Shown here piece by piece: positions 1-8,863 of a stretch of 64,000 nt of DNA. How positions within the stretch are numbered: position 1 is the first letter of the stretch; every line of letters starts with the position of its first letter. The DNA lies in the NCBI RefSeq assembly GCF_008326425.1, contig NZ_AP018929.1, positions 1,006,875 to 1,070,874 of the forward strand. The letters are read 5' to 3'. Below the pieces are notes generated by a model that was given only the letters and a program-made list of their open reading frames with translations, ran no database searches and was not told the DNA's origin. Source of the stretch: Sulfuracidifex tepidarius. Its GTDB lineage: Archaea; Thermoproteota; Thermoprotei_A; Sulfolobales; Sulfolobaceae. Position numbers and translations under genes: made by a program.

Positions 1-51
1 GATGATGAAGGTTAAAAGCGCGTATCTGTGAAGACAAAATACCGGCTGAAG
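1..51 (+). ncRNA. candidate C/D box sRNA (5' end at window edge)
   Basis: Seen: a box C match ATGATGA at 2-8, a C'-like GTGAAGA at 28-34, a weak D' (CTGT, 26-29) and a box D CTGA at 46-49, all within about 50 nt, which is the usual size of Sulfolobales C/D sRNAs. The antisense elements would be the bases just before D' and before D (about 36-45). D' and C' overlap, which is unusual, and the window begins at box C, so the terminal stem cannot be judged. No ORF covers this stretch. The assignment is tentative. Confidence 0.4.
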
Positions 52-62
52 AGCCCCAATCC

Positions 63-100
63 TTTTAAAGCGAAATACTTAACCTCTAGCTTTTGAGGAG
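63..100 (+). promoter_or_regulatory. cdvA promoter and Shine-Dalgarno
   Basis: A TATA-like TTTTAAAG lies at 63-70, so transcription would start near 92. GAGGAG at 95-100 sits 8 nt before the ATG at 109. The gene therefore seems to have a short leader with a ribosome binding site rather than being leaderless. Confidence 0.5.
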
Positions 101-108
101 TAATACCT

Positions 109-828
109 ATGTCAATCTCTTCCGAAGTGTTAACAAAAGCAATAGGTCACAAGATAAAGGACATATATGGAAGGGACTTTGGTTTCATTATTCATGTTTA
201 CACTGAAATAGACGGTAGCGTAACCGGCATTGAAATATCACAGGGAACCAAGTTCTCGACGATTGAGCCTGGAATGCTCAAGGTAGATGGTGATACTATA
301 GTGATCTTACCAGACTGGAAAGCAGAAGCGTTGAGACTTCTAAACCTTATCGAGAAAATTAGGAAAAGACAGAAGGCATTGGAGGAACTTTTCAATAAGC
401 AGGAAATTCCAAAGAGCTCTTATGACGACATGAAGAGGAAACTCGACTCTGAGCTTCTCAAACTGAGGGAAGACCAATCCAAATTGAGGGCTAAACTCAA
501 GAGCAGGTTGAACGAAATAGAAGATCAACTAGCTCAACTGGACAAAGCTACGATATCCCTAAAGATGAGTTACATAGCGTCTGAGATCCCAGAAGGTTCA
601 TATAAGAGCTCAATCGAGGTGCTGAGGCAAGCTAAAGACAGCTATACAGCTGAAAGGGACGACATTAAAAAGACTTTAGACAGGTTAGACTCTGCAGATA
701 AGGAAAGTATGGACATAAAACCACCTACTTCGATCACGTCTCCACCTTCAACTCAGTCATCCTCTCCTGAGCCTCCGAAGTCGGAAATACCATTGCCAAT
801 ACCAGTAAAGGTAATAAATACTCTTTAA
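109..828 (+). CDS. cdvA: cell division protein CdvA
   Basis: CdvA is the crenarchaeal protein that marks the division site at the membrane and recruits the ESCRT-III homologue CdvB. Residues about 11-68 look like a PRC-barrel beta domain. Residues about 70-200 are a long charged coiled coil. A Pro/Ser-rich linker (about 203-225) leads to a short hydrophobic C-terminal tail ([12 protein letters not shown]), the known kind of segment that docks on the CdvB winged helix. Length 239 aa is normal. It is the first gene of a three-gene cdvABC cluster, 18 nt before cdvB. The start is supported by GAGGAG 8 nt upstream. Confidence 0.95.
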   Translation: MSISSEVLTKAIGHKIKDIYGRDFGFIIHVYTEIDGSVTGIEISQGTKFSTIEPGMLKVDGDTIVILPDWKAEALRLLNLIEKIRKRQKALEELFNKQEIPKSSYDDMKRKLDSELLKLREDQSKLRAKLKSRLNEIEDQLAQLDKATISLKMSYIASEIPEGSYKSSIEVLRQAKDSYTAERDDIKKTLDRLDSADKESMDIKPPTSITSPPSTQSSSPEPPKSEIPLPIPVKVINTL

Positions 829-846
829 CCAACCTAGTGGTTTAGG

Positions 847-1623
847 ATGGTTAACAAGTTATTATCTTCTTTATTTGGCATTTCTCTCTTTCATAGTGAT
901 AAGAAGGAAAAGGAAAGACTTGGAGAACAGCTAACCGCTATATCTTTGAGGTTAAAGGATCAACAAAACCGTCTTGAAGAGACAATCAGGAGATTGAAGG
1001 AGAAGGACAAGGATCTCTTCTCAAAAGTGATCAGGGCGCAAGAGGAGGGAGAAGAAGCTAGAGCTAAAATCTACGCCCAAGAAATCGCTGAAATCAGAAA
1101 GTTCATTAAAATTATATACACTGCGACCTTGGCGTTAGAGAAGGTCAGAATAAAACTTGATACAGTGCAAGAATTACAGGGAGCCTCCATAGTGCTCTTC
1201 CCAGTGGCTAAGCTCTTAGGTGATTTGAAGGATCAGGTCAGGAACGTTGTACCAGACGTTGCTATGGCATTAGATTCCATCGTAAGCAACGTTAATGGAA
1301 TAGCGATACAGACAGGTTCAGTAGATGGAACCTCACTTGTTCCTTCAATAGTAGATGAGCAAGCGCAACAAATACTCAAAGAAGCCCAGTCCTCTGCTGA
1401 AGCTAAGATGAAAGAGATCCTGCCTGATCTCCCTCATCCTCCGATATCTCAGACCCCAGTCAGGAGGAAGGTAACGGTTGACGACGTAATGAGTTACATC
1501 AAGTCCAGGGGAGGATTCTTTGACGTCCAAGACTTCGCGTCACTGTACGGATTGGGTAGACAAGAGGTCATGGAGCTACTGAGGGAAATGAACTCCAGAG
1601 GCTTGATCTCTCTAGAAGCGTGA
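847..1623 (+). CDS. cdvB: ESCRT-III-type cell division protein CdvB
   Basis: CdvB polymerises at mid-cell and is remodelled by CdvC during division of Sulfolobales. The first ~185 residues form the helical, charged ESCRT-III (Snf7-like) core. A Pro-rich stretch at about 191-206 ([13 protein letters not shown]) fits the MIM2 type of motif bound by the MIT domain of CdvC. Residues about 207-258 form a winged helix, which in this family binds the CdvA tail. The winged helix distinguishes it from the shorter paralogue at 22980-23651. It lies between cdvA and cdvC; only 10 nt separate its stop codon from the likely cdvC ATG. Confidence 0.95.
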   Translation: MVNKLLSSLFGISLFHSDKKEKERLGEQLTAISLRLKDQQNRLEETIRRLKEKDKDLFSKVIRAQEEGEEARAKIYAQEIAEIRKFIKIIYTATLALEKVRIKLDTVQELQGASIVLFPVAKLLGDLKDQVRNVVPDVAMALDSIVSNVNGIAIQTGSVDGTSLVPSIVDEQAQQILKEAQSSAEAKMKEILPDLPHPPISQTPVRRKVTVDDVMSYIKSRGGFFDVQDFASLYGLGRQEVMELLREMNSRGLISLEA

Positions 1624-1633
1624 GGTGAGACAT

Positions 1634-2752
1634 ATGAGTACAGCTCAAGTGATGCTTGAAGATAAGGCAAGGACGTACGCAATAAATGCAGTAAACGCTG
1701 ATAGGCAGGGAAAAACACAAGATGCTATAATGTATTATAAGAAAGCAATAGAAGTACTTAATCAACTCATAAATCTCTATCCAGACTCTGTGGTTAGGAC
1801 AGCCTATGAGCAGATGATAAACGAGTATAAGAACAGGATAGCAATGCTCACTAACATGGTTCCTACTGAGGAAGGACCTAAGCAAACATCTACCTCAGCT
1901 GAGGACTTGATAGTCACTGAGAAACCTAAAGTGAAGTTTAGCGATGTAATCGGTCTTAACGATGTGAAGGAGGCCCTCAAGGAGGCTGTAATTTATCCCT
2001 CACAAAGGCCTGACTTGTTCCCTCTGGGTTGGCCAAGGGGAATTCTCCTTTACGGTCCTCCCGGTTGCGGAAAAACCATGATAGCTGCGGCCATAGCTAA
2101 CGAGATAGATTCCACTTTCATGGTAATGGACGCAGCTTCAATAATGTCGAAATGGCTTGGCGAAGCGGAGAAAAACGTAGCTAACGTTTTCAAGTTAGCA
2201 AGAGAGAAGTCCAAAGAGACTGGTAAACCTACGATAATATTTATTGATGAGCTAGACGCTCTCCTTGGGATATACTCCACTGAGGTTGGAGGTGAAGCCA
2301 GAGTAAGGAACCAGTTCCTTAAGGAAATGGACGGGCTCCTGGATAAGTCTGATAACTTCAAAGTCTATGTAATGGGAGCTACTAACAAACCATGGAGATT
2401 AGACGAACCTTTCCTCAGGAGATTCCAGAAGAGGATATACGTAAAGTTGCCAGACCTTGAACAGAGGAAGTTCCTGTTCAAGTACTATACTAGCAAAATA
2501 AAAATGGACAGCTCTGCAAGCATAGATAAGTTAGCTGAAATGAGCGAGGGCTATACTGCAAGCGATATTAGAGATCTAGTTCAATCCGCACACATAAAGG
2601 TAGTAAAGGAGATGTTTAAGAAAGGAGAAAATGAGCCAAGACCTATTACACTAGAGGACTTTAAGGAGGTTATTAACATAAGAAAACCCAGTGTGAACCA
2701 GGAGATGATAAAGGCGTACGAAGCGTGGACTGAAAAGTTCAAGGCTCTATAA
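1634..2752 (+). CDS. cdvC: cell division AAA ATPase CdvC (Vps4 homologue)
   Basis: CdvC is the ATPase that disassembles ESCRT-III polymers. It has an N-terminal MIT domain (about residues 1-75), a linker, and one AAA module with Walker A GPPGCGKT (141-148), Walker B IIFIDEL (201-207) and arginine fingers at about 262-263, followed by the Vps4-type C-terminal helices. I chose ATG 1634 because GAGGTGA at 1622-1628 lies 5 nt upstream; the in-frame GTG at 1625 overlaps that motif and is unlikely. Length from this start is 372 aa, normal for archaeal Vps4. Last gene of the cdv cluster. Confidence 0.95.
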   Translation: MSTAQVMLEDKARTYAINAVNADRQGKTQDAIMYYKKAIEVLNQLINLYPDSVVRTAYEQMINEYKNRIAMLTNMVPTEEGPKQTSTSAEDLIVTEKPKVKFSDVIGLNDVKEALKEAVIYPSQRPDLFPLGWPRGILLYGPPGCGKTMIAAAIANEIDSTFMVMDAASIMSKWLGEAEKNVANVFKLAREKSKETGKPTIIFIDELDALLGIYSTEVGGEARVRNQFLKEMDGLLDKSDNFKVYVMGATNKPWRLDEPFLRRFQKRIYVKLPDLEQRKFLFKYYTSKIKMDSSASIDKLAEMSEGYTASDIRDLVQSAHIKVVKEMFKKGENEPRPITLEDFKEVINIRKPSVNQEMIKAYEAWTEKFKAL

Positions 2753-2807
2753 TCAGATACCTCGAGGGAAGCTTCACCTTTCAGCTTGCATGTCTTACAT
2801 CATCTTA
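2751..2807 (-). ncRNA. C/D box sRNA candidate at the cdvC 3' end
   Basis: Read on the minus strand: box C ATGATGT (2803-2797), a 12-nt guide (2796-2785), box D' CTGA (2784-2781), 3-nt spacer, C' GTGAAGC (2777-2771), a second guide (2770-2757) and box D CTGA (2756-2753). The order, the 12-nt C-to-D' spacing and the short D'-C' gap are those of archaeal C/D sRNAs, which guide 2'-O-methylation with Nop5, fibrillarin and L7Ae. It lies between the convergent cdvC and rpoK genes, with its 3' end touching the cdvC stop codon. The targets are unknown. Confidence 0.6.
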
Positions 2808-2892
2808 ATCTTTTTCCTTTCATAGATGAAAAAGAAAAAGACGTTCACGTTTTAATCTATAAGCTAAAAACCTCCTTTTCATTAGGTGCACA

Positions 2893-3180
2893 TTAACTTA
2901 CTTTTACATTACGTAAAGATACCACTATTGTTTTCCCGTTAGGTAACTTTCTCCTTATGGTTATAGGCAACACGTCCCTCTTTAGCTCCCTTTCGGCAAT
3001 TGATATAGAGTCGTTTGGCTCATCTGCCGAAAGATCTATCAGAGGCATAGCACCCATGGAGAGCTGGAGCGCCCTTGCACTTATTATCCTTGCTATTTCG
3101 TACTTTGTGAGCCTGCTTTTCCATAGCTCCTCGAATGCCTCATTGAAATCGAAAGTCAAAAGAACCACTTTTAATCCCAT
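2893..3180 (-). CDS. rpoK: DNA-directed RNA polymerase subunit K (Rpb6 homologue)
   Basis: RpoK is the small archaeal RNA polymerase subunit equivalent to eukaryotic Rpb6/bacterial omega; it helps fold and hold the largest subunit. The family signature is plain: [17 protein letters not shown] in the first half and [13 protein letters not shown] near the end. Length 95 aa fits Sulfolobus RpoK. The start overlaps the end of the upstream aminotransferase gene by 10 bp, so the two are probably co-transcribed on the minus strand after serA. Confidence 0.93.
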   Translation of the reverse strand: MGLKVVLLTFDFNEAFEELWKSRLTKYEIARIISARALQLSMGAMPLIDLSADEPNDSISIAERELKRDVLPITIRRKLPNGKTIVVSLRNVKVS

Positions 3181-4292
3181 ATAACTTCAGTTTTTAACGC
3201 TTCTGGTAGCTTAGTTTCCTCAGGCGGAGGATAGTAGACATCCTTCTTTAACACGTCTTGGACTGTGAAGACCAACCTACTGAGGGCTCTATCATCTACA
3301 ACGCCCAGAATTCCCACCCTAGTTATCTTATCTTTCATTTCTCCCATACCTCTGCTGATCTCTATCCCTCTTTTCTTTAACTCAGATACCATGTACGAAA
3401 CTGGAACTGGAGGAGTTGAAGCTACTACTGTATTGGAGAAGTTATCGTCCTCGCCTAAGTTCTCCATCCCTATTTTCTTGAAGATGTCCCTTAAGTATCT
3501 AGCAGAAGCGTCATGTCTCTTCCACCTCCTCTCCTTTCCTTCAATCTCCATCAGTTGGGAAGCCCTATAAGAAGCATAGAAAACTCCTACCGCTGGAGTG
3601 AAGGGAGTTTCCCTCTTATCCTGGAACTTGAGATGAGTTGCTACATCAACGTAGTGAGGAATATCTTCTCCCTTGAGCTCACCTATTCCTTCATCCGAGA
3701 GTGCGACGAAGCCTAGACCAGGAACTGAAGCAAGAGCTTTTTGGCTCCCAGTGGCCACGGCGTCTATTTTCCATTCTTTAACGTAAAGCTCATATGCGGC
3801 GAAACCTGAGACCGAATCTACCAAAAGCTTTCTTCCACTTCCCTTCACTAACTTCGCAACTTCACGTAGATTCCTCAGAGCAACACCAGTGCTGGTCTCG
3901 TTATGAACTAAAGCTACGGTTTCCGCGTCCTTGTGTTTATCAAGGAGATCTTCTATTTCTCCCAAGGAAGGGGTAGTCCCAGGGGATTTAGTTACGGACA
4001 CCACGTTAGTTCCCCTCCTTTTCAGCGATTCCTCGAGTCTGTGCCCGAACTCACCGTAGGGTATGGTAATCACTTTCTCTCCTTTCCTTGTCATGGAAAA
4101 CACCATTGACTCTACTGCGAGCGTACCTGAGCCGGAGAGGAGCGCTACCCTTTCAGCGCTGAAGAGTCTCTTTAACGAGGACTCTAAACCTTCAACTACT
4201 CTTCTGAATTCGTCCGATCTGTGGTTCACAACTCTGGAAGCCTCAAAGCTTACGCTCAGAGGAACGTTCACTGGGCCAGGTATAAGCATCAT
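3171..4292 (-). CDS. class V aminotransferase (serine-pyruvate / alanine-glyoxylate type)
   Basis: A fold-type I PLP aminotransferase of the serine-pyruvate/alanine-glyoxylate family. The N-terminal LIPGPVNVP motif, the [11 protein letters not shown] phosphate-binding stretch (about 52-62), the cofactor aspartate in LLVDSVSGF (about 157-164) and the PLP lysine in TGSQKAL (about K185) are all visible. Length 373 aa is normal. It follows serA with a 4-bp overlap, which suggests a role in serine or glyoxylate metabolism, possibly as the transaminase of serine synthesis. The exact amino donor cannot be read from sequence. ATG 4289 is an alternative start. Confidence 0.88.
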   Translation of the reverse strand: MMLIPGPVNVPLSVSFEASRVVNHRSDEFRRVVEGLESSLKRLFSAERVALLSGSGTLAVESMVFSMTRKGEKVITIPYGEFGHRLEESLKRRGTNVVSVTKSPGTTPSLGEIEDLLDKHKDAETVALVHNETSTGVALRNLREVAKLVKGSGRKLLVDSVSGFAAYELYVKEWKIDAVATGSQKALASVPGLGFVALSDEGIGELKGEDIPHYVDVATHLKFQDKRETPFTPAVGVFYASYRASQLMEIEGKERRWKRHDASARYLRDIFKKIGMENLGEDDNFSNTVVASTPPVPVSYMVSELKKRGIEISRGMGEMKDKITRVGILGVVDDRALSRLVFTVQDVLKKDVYYPPPEETKLPEALKTEVIWD

Positions 4293-5260
4293 AGTTGTAC
4301 ACCTAGCTCTTTGATCGCCTCTATGAGGTTCTTTGTTGTAGTTACTGCTACCCTGTACTGAGCCTCCTTAGTTTGAGCACCTATGTGAGGAGTGATCAGA
4401 ACTCTCTCATGTTTAGCCAACTTCACCTCCCAATCCTCCTTCGGAGGCTCGTGCCAAAACACGTCCGTAGCTAGAGTGAGCTTCTTCTCGTCTATATATT
4501 TCAATAAAGCTTTCCCGTCTATAGCTACAGCTCTACTCGTGTTCACAAGTATGGTTCCCTCTTTCATGGACTTGAATTGCTCCTCCGTAACTATCGGTTT
4601 AGCGTCCTTACCTACTGTCACATGGAATGAGATCACATCTGACTGTTTCACCAGTTCATCTATGGTTTTCACTGGAGTGACTCCCATTTTCTCAGACCTC
4701 TCTCTTATGTCAACTACATCATATGCGACTACTTTCATGTCAAGAGCTTGGCACACCCTAGCCACTTTCGTACCTATCCTTCCTAGACCTACTATTCCTA
4801 TCGTCTTTCCTGCCAGTTCTATCCCTGGAAGCTTTTTGAAAGACCCAGACCTCACCATGTTTATTCCTTGGTATATTGGTCTAGCACCGAGTATCATCAG
4901 ACCTATTGTGAGCTCTACTGCAGAGTCGGTAGAAGCACCTGGAGCGTAAACTATCTTTATATTCCTCTTTTCCGCTTCATCTACATCTATATTATCTAAA
5001 CCTATTCCAGCCCTCGCTATTATCTTCAGGTTCTTTCCTCTTTCAATTATCTCCTTGTCTACTTTGGTTCTGCTCCTCACTACGATTACGTCGTACTTGT
5101 CTATTGTATTGACTAAAGTATTTCTCTCTATTTCTGGCTGATAATCTACTTTTATTCCTTTCTCTTGAAGCATCTGCAACATTACCTTATCCATCGGGTC
5201 TGTAATTAAAACCCTTAGATTATCCTTATTTATAGAACCTACTCTCTCCATGCTCTCCAT
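4289..5260 (-). CDS. serA: D-3-phosphoglycerate dehydrogenase
   Basis: It oxidises 3-phosphoglycerate to 3-phosphohydroxypyruvate, the first step of serine synthesis. The NAD-binding motif [13 protein letters not shown] lies near residues 145-160; the family catalytic Arg (in NTSRAV), Glu and His (in ITPHIGAQT) are present. At about 323 aa it is the short form without an ACT regulatory domain. ATG 5260 is favoured over 5269 because GGTGA lies 5 nt upstream of it. It heads a minus-strand operon with the aminotransferase and rpoK. Closely related 2-hydroxyacid dehydrogenases cannot be fully excluded, but the neighbour supports SerA. Confidence 0.9.
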   Translation of the reverse strand: MESMERVGSINKDNLRVLITDPMDKVMLQMLQEKGIKVDYQPEIERNTLVNTIDKYDVIVVRSRTKVDKEIIERGKNLKIIARAGIGLDNIDVDEAEKRNIKIVYAPGASTDSAVELTIGLMILGARPIYQGINMVRSGSFKKLPGIELAGKTIGIVGLGRIGTKVARVCQALDMKVVAYDVVDIRERSEKMGVTPVKTIDELVKQSDVISFHVTVGKDAKPIVTEEQFKSMKEGTILVNTSRAVAIDGKALLKYIDEKKLTLATDVFWHEPPKEDWEVKLAKHERVLITPHIGAQTKEAQYRVAVTTTKNLIEAIKELGVQL

Positions 5261-5431
5261 CCTTATCACCTAGAAGGAGTTAGTATTTCCTTTATGATGA
5301 ACATGAAAGTGAAGAAACAGACATCGAATCTCCATCTACTAAAATTTGAATCGATTCTTGAACTCTCCTCTCTTCGACTTGCTCCATTTTTATCGTTATA
5401 CCATTACGGATCTAGTTAATATACTTTTATT

Positions 5432-6049
5432 TTACTTTAGTACTGTTTCCGTCTCTTCAAACCATATAAACAGATCTAATATTCCTAAATCTATACCTAA
5501 AGCGTTCGAAATAGAGCGAAGAACCGATTCCATCTGTAAATACCTATACTTAGTCATGGTCTTAAAGTTAAACGACAACCCCTGAGTCTTTAGAAAGGAC
5601 AGGATATGTCTATCTATTATTGCAAGGTCGAAGTAGCCCACATTTCTAAGGAAGTGACTAGCTTCCTTATAGCCGAAACCAATGAAGTTCTTTACTATGT
5701 ATTCTCTAGCCTTTCCTTGATCCTCGTCTGCTATCGGCTTCACCATGTCCCTTATGTGAGGTAATAGATGTCTGTTTTTCGTTATGAACCTAGCCTTCAG
5801 GTTTGGAAACCTATATCCACACCTCTTTAAGGAGAGGGCAACCTCATTTTCTTCCCCTTTCCACAGCGAATCCCAGGAGCACATTAACGAAAGGTAAGCT
5901 GAGACAAAGGATGAATTAGCTGTAAGCTGACATAATAGTAACTCTCTAGCCCAAACGTCATTTCCGGCCTTGTTATTCAACTTAAACTCTTCTGCTCTTT
6001 CTAGTACTCTTGCTCTTAGACTTGCGTTTTGAAGCAGACTTCTTAACAC
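5432..6049 (-). CDS. ogg: N-glycosylase/DNA lyase, Ogg2 type
   Basis: A base-excision repair enzyme that removes 8-oxoguanine and nicks the abasic site. The helix-hairpin-helix-GPD core is visible: IGFGYKEASHFLRN carries the Schiff-base lysine (about K128), and AIIDRHIL carries the catalytic aspartate (about D146). At 205 aa it lacks the N-terminal domain of eukaryotic OGG1 and fits the archaeal Ogg2 group. Its first codons overlap the end of the upstream unknown gene by about 68 bp in another frame, so a later start (for example near 6007) is possible. Confidence 0.85.
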   Translation of the reverse strand: MLRSLLQNASLRARVLERAEEFKLNNKAGNDVWARELLLCQLTANSSFVSAYLSLMCSWDSLWKGEENEVALSLKRCGYRFPNLKARFITKNRHLLPHIRDMVKPIADEDQGKAREYIVKNFIGFGYKEASHFLRNVGYFDLAIIDRHILSFLKTQGLSFNFKTMTKYRYLQMESVLRSISNALGIDLGILDLFIWFEETETVLK

Positions 6050-6485
6050 GTTTAACCCTCTTCACTTCTGTCTTTGAGGGCTGCTCAAGCCTAGTTGACT
6101 TAGGCTCCCTTATCTCCGACATTGTAATTATTTTAGTGCCCTCCGTTGTCTCTAAATAAATAAATGGAAACTCTGCTCCCACCTTTATACCGTAAACTAA
6201 CGTTCCCTCCAGGTTGAAGAACAACATGGAAGCTACAGAGTCCGAAACAGAAGAGGGTACACCTATCTTGTTAACCAGGACAGGTTTAGGTAAGACGTAA
6301 TCTGCATCTATCTTACCTGCATGAACTGATATCTCACCTTCATCCTTAACTAAAATTACCTCATTATCTTGTAATTGCTCAGGGACTTCCTCTACTTCTC
6401 TTTCCCCTTTTTTGATTAGAGTAATTACCACTAAACTGCCAGTGATGGGTTTAGGCTCTACCTTATACTCTTCCACCATTACCAT
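5982..6485 (-). CDS. conserved hypothetical protein with basic C-terminal tail
   Basis: I do not recognise a family. The first ~125 residues look like a beta-rich globular domain. The last ~30 residues are almost entirely Lys/Arg/Ser, which suggests nucleic-acid binding. It is 167 aa and overlaps the DNA glycosylase gene downstream, so the pair is probably translated from one mRNA. A DNA-bound partner of the glycosylase is only a guess from context. Confidence 0.7.
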   Translation of the reverse strand: MVMVEEYKVEPKPITGSLVVITLIKKGEREVEEVPEQLQDNEVILVKDEGEISVHAGKIDADYVLPKPVLVNKIGVPSSVSDSVASMLFFNLEGTLVYGIKVGAEFPFIYLETTEGTKIITMSEIREPKSTRLEQPSKTEVKRVKRVKKSASKRKSKSKSTRKSRRV

Positions 6486-6597
6486 AAATTCGTCTAAATA
6501 CTAACGTTTTTTCTACTTAAAAATCCTCGTTAGTTGAGATCAGGTATAACAGAGGCATAATCATTTAAACTTAACACTTCATATAATTTGATCTTGT

Positions 6598-6816
6598 ATG
6601 AGTCTGAGGAATAAGGGAAGTAACGCTTATGGCCATGTAGGATGGTTAACCGTAAAGTGCATAATATGCAACAGGTCCCTGCTCATAGGTACCGATGTGG
6701 TATACAAGTGCCCTAAATGTGAGAAGAAATATAAGGCTTACTTCTGCGAAGCAGACAAGAGAGGTCTCAAGGGAAAGTGTCCTTATTGTGGAAGTGAGCT
6801 AGTGCCAATGTTATGA
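6598..6816 (+). CDS. small four-cysteine zinc-ribbon protein
   Basis: A 72-aa protein with three Cys pairs: CIIC (about 22-25), CPKC (about 38-41) and CPYC (about 61-64), plus a single Cys in YFCEAD. It resembles the small archaeal zinc-finger proteins (DUF1610/HVO_2753-like), whose function is not settled. A TATA-like TTTAAA near 6564-6569 places the transcript start near the ATG, so the mRNA is probably leaderless. The stop overlaps the next ATG (ATGA), so the two genes are translationally coupled. Confidence 0.75.
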   Translation: MSLRNKGSNAYGHVGWLTVKCIICNRSLLIGTDVVYKCPKCEKKYKAYFCEADKRGLKGKCPYCGSELVPML

Positions 6817-7112
6817 TGAACAAGTTTTTTGTAAATAACCAGTTAGTCATTACTTTCGATAATTCTAGAATTTTTGTAATGGATGTTAGCTTAGTTGTGG
6901 ATAAGATACCTGAAGGAGAGAAAGTAGAGAACCTTGTTTATGTTGAAAAGGAGATAGAATTAAGAGATCTAACAATAAAGAAGTTAGTATATTGTAAAAC
7001 AAAAATAGGATCTTATCTTTGTAATGTAATTGGAGAAATTAAGGAAAATGTGAAAATTGAACCCAATGAAATTTACTTAGAGGTTACAAACGAACTCTCT
7101 AAATTCATATGA
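6813..7112 (+). CDS. hypothetical protein coupled to the zinc-ribbon gene
   Basis: A 99-aa protein with no family I recognise, rich in beta-forming and charged residues and with two cysteines. It starts inside the stop codon of the zinc-ribbon gene (4-bp overlap). In other crenarchaea a small zinc finger of this type is often followed by elongation factor 1-beta, but this sequence does not look like that factor. Its 3' end overlaps the convergent gene at 7073-7390 by 40 bp. Confidence 0.6.
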   Translation: MMNKFFVNNQLVITFDNSRIFVMDVSLVVDKIPEGEKVENLVYVEKEIELRDLTIKKLVYCKTKIGSYLCNVIGEIKENVKIEPNEIYLEVTNELSKFI

Positions 7113-7390
7113 AACCCCATTTTCTTTAACCTCTCGTTTATTTCCGAAATGACTGAAACAGCAAAGGACGCATCCTCGGCGTCTACCCTAAGGACAGTCT
7201 TTACGTCTTTTAGATTAGACACATTCATGTAAACTATTAGCATCGTGTTGCTATTAGGTGCACAGAGATAAGAAGCACCTACCTTTATGGTCTCGCATAT
7301 CCCTTGAAAAAGGGAGTCCACCGAAGACATGAAATCCCTCATTTTCACAATGTCGTATTCTTCCATCACCTGAAACTCCAAAGAGAACAT
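7073..7390 (-). CDS. hypothetical protein, last gene of a three-gene unit
   Basis: A 105-aa protein of unknown family with mixed alpha/beta character. The start at 7390 is preceded by a GAGG motif about 5 nt upstream; ATG 7366 is a less likely alternative. It lies 8 nt after the stop of the 131-aa gene and is probably co-transcribed with it and the flavoprotein. Confidence 0.6.
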   Translation of the reverse strand: MFSLEFQVMEEYDIVKMRDFMSSVDSLFQGICETIKVGASYLCAPNSNTMLIVYMNVSNLKDVKTVLRVDAEDASFAVSVISEINERLKKMGFHMNLESSFVTSK

Positions 7391-7398
7391 TTACCTCA

Positions 7399-7794
7399 TC
7401 ACCTCAAATTTACCTTCTTTACTGGAACCTTAAGATAGTCTAACACCTTCTTCACAGGATCAACGGACTTGGAGTCCCCTTCGACCCTCTTAAGCTTCAA
7501 CTTCCTGTAATTCATAACGAGAACGACCTTGTTGTCTTTTAATTCTACTATTCTTCCTCTAACTTGACCTTTAATGTTCTTCTTTAAGGTTAAGTAAACC
7601 ACAGTGCCCTTAGGAACTTCAACTATCTTCGATTCTCCTACCTTATAGGTAGATGGCAAATTTCTTCCAGAGGAAGTGGAAAGGTCTACAATCAGGTTGT
7701 TTTCCACTTGAAAAAGGAAACTTCTTATTGCGTGTTTACCGCTCTTGCTTTTTGAGTTGTCTAAAATGACCTCCAACAGCTCAGAACTCGCCAC
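7399..7794 (-). CDS. hypothetical protein linked to the GGR-like flavoprotein
   Basis: A 131-aa protein rich in Lys and Val. The central part (about 50-105) alternates hydrophobic and charged residues and looks like a small beta-barrel, perhaps SH3- or OB-like. The start overlaps the end of the flavoprotein gene by 14 bp. I do not recognise a family, and no function can be assigned. Confidence 0.6.
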   Translation of the reverse strand: MASSELLEVILDNSKSKSGKHAIRSFLFQVENNLIVDLSTSSGRNLPSTYKVGESKIVEVPKGTVVYLTLKKNIKGQVRGRIVELKDNKVVLVMNYRKLKLKRVEGDSKSVDPVKKVLDYLKVPVKKVNLR

Positions 7795-8749
7795 TTCGCA
7801 TCAACCTCAACGACTCAGAGATTCCTTGTAAGTCAATTTTATCCTCTAAATAGGCATCTATAAGTACATCGTTTTTCATTAACGTCTTCATCATAACCTT
7901 CCTCATTGAGGGCTTAGCTGACATGTAAGCATTGAGGAGAATACTCTGTATCTTTATTCTACCCTCAATCACCTTCAGTTCGCGATCTAAGGAAGTTGAG
8001 ACGTCTTTCCCGCGGATCAAAGCTTGGAACGCCCTCTCTGCTGAAATGGCAGAAGGCCTAATCCCCTCTCCACTTAAAGGGAAAACTAAACCTCTTGCTT
8101 CGCCTATTCTGTTTCCTTTCTCCTTAGGTCTTTCTACGGAAATCGGAGCGCCTCTTATATCAAGAAGCTTATAACCTTCAAAGTGATCTTTCAAATAATC
8201 CAGAAGGAGCTCTCTCGAATTTTTGTATTCTAAAAATCCAGCTCCTATATTGTACTCTCCTTCCTTGCTGGGGAAAATCCAGTAGAAACCTGTGTACTTA
8301 CTCGAGAACTCGAAAACTGCAGTGTCGTCGAATTTCTCCGTCCTTATTATAGCCCTAGTAGTGTAAACCACTTTCCTGTCCATAGGATAAGGTCCGCGGC
8401 TATCTACCACGACGTCATACCTCTCTGGCTTAGGAGGTTCAATCGTAATTTTATGAGGAATTTTATCTCGCATTGAATTTATCCATTTCCACTTATCAAT
8501 TACTAACCACTTCGGGTTACGATAACTTACGTCGTAAATTTTCTCGCCGTCGACAAGAAACGCGAACCTCTTTATCTCGTAGTCCACGTCCCATCCTTTA
8601 GGTGGATCGTAAACGTTTGGAACTATGTCTCCACAAGGTTTCACATAACTTCCCTTTATGTCGAATATCTCAACTTCGTTCCCCGAATTGTTTAGAAGGT
8701 AAGCTAGTAGAGAACCCGCTACTCCGCCTCCTCTTATAGCAACTTTCAT
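7781..8749 (-). CDS. FAD-dependent oxidoreductase, geranylgeranyl reductase family (short)
   Basis: The N-terminal dinucleotide motif GGGVAGSLLAYLL binds FAD. The stretch YTGFYWIFP followed by NIGAGF matches the YxWxFP...GxG signature of the geranylgeranyl reductase family, which saturates isoprenoid chains of archaeal lipids or quinones. A GEGIRPS motif near residue 225 is the second FAD contact. At 322 aa it is clearly shorter than the ~450 aa lipid reductase, so the substrate may differ. It heads a minus-strand unit with two unknown genes. Confidence 0.75.
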   Translation of the reverse strand: MKVAIRGGGVAGSLLAYLLNNSGNEVEIFDIKGSYVKPCGDIVPNVYDPPKGWDVDYEIKRFAFLVDGEKIYDVSYRNPKWLVIDKWKWINSMRDKIPHKITIEPPKPERYDVVVDSRGPYPMDRKVVYTTRAIIRTEKFDDTAVFEFSSKYTGFYWIFPSKEGEYNIGAGFLEYKNSRELLLDYLKDHFEGYKLLDIRGAPISVERPKEKGNRIGEARGLVFPLSGEGIRPSAISAERAFQALIRGKDVSTSLDRELKVIEGRIKIQSILLNAYMSAKPSMRKVMMKTLMKNDVLIDAYLEDKIDLQGISESLRLMRSGEF

Positions 8750-8820
8750 ATCTACAACTCAACGGAGAGGAATAAATTAAATGCTTAAATATCCTGCAAC
8801 ATGATGGAGATACATCAATT

Positions 8821-8836
8821 GAGGTGACACTTTCTG
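8821..8836 (+). promoter_or_regulatory. Shine-Dalgarno motif and possible CTG start for valS
   Basis: GAGGTGA at 8821-8827 is followed after 6 nt by CTG (8834-8836), which is in frame with valS. No good Shine-Dalgarno lies before the ATG at 8864. The same 5-6 nt spacing is used at cdvC and thsA in this window. Confidence 0.5.
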
Positions 8837-8863
8837 ATAAGTCAAGAAGAAATAATTAAAAAG

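Noticed and set aside
1494-1885. Two minus-strand open frames opposite cdvB and cdvC
   Set aside because: They overlap clear genes on the other strand and show no family features.
5293-5345. Box C-like ATGATGA upstream of serA
   Set aside because: No box D (CTGA) occurs at the required distance, so a C/D sRNA is not supported.
8800-8840. Possible C/D box set (ATGATGG, GGTGACA, CTGA) before valS
   Set aside because: The C'-to-D gap is only a few nt and box D' is poor. The GGTGA is better explained as a Shine-Dalgarno.
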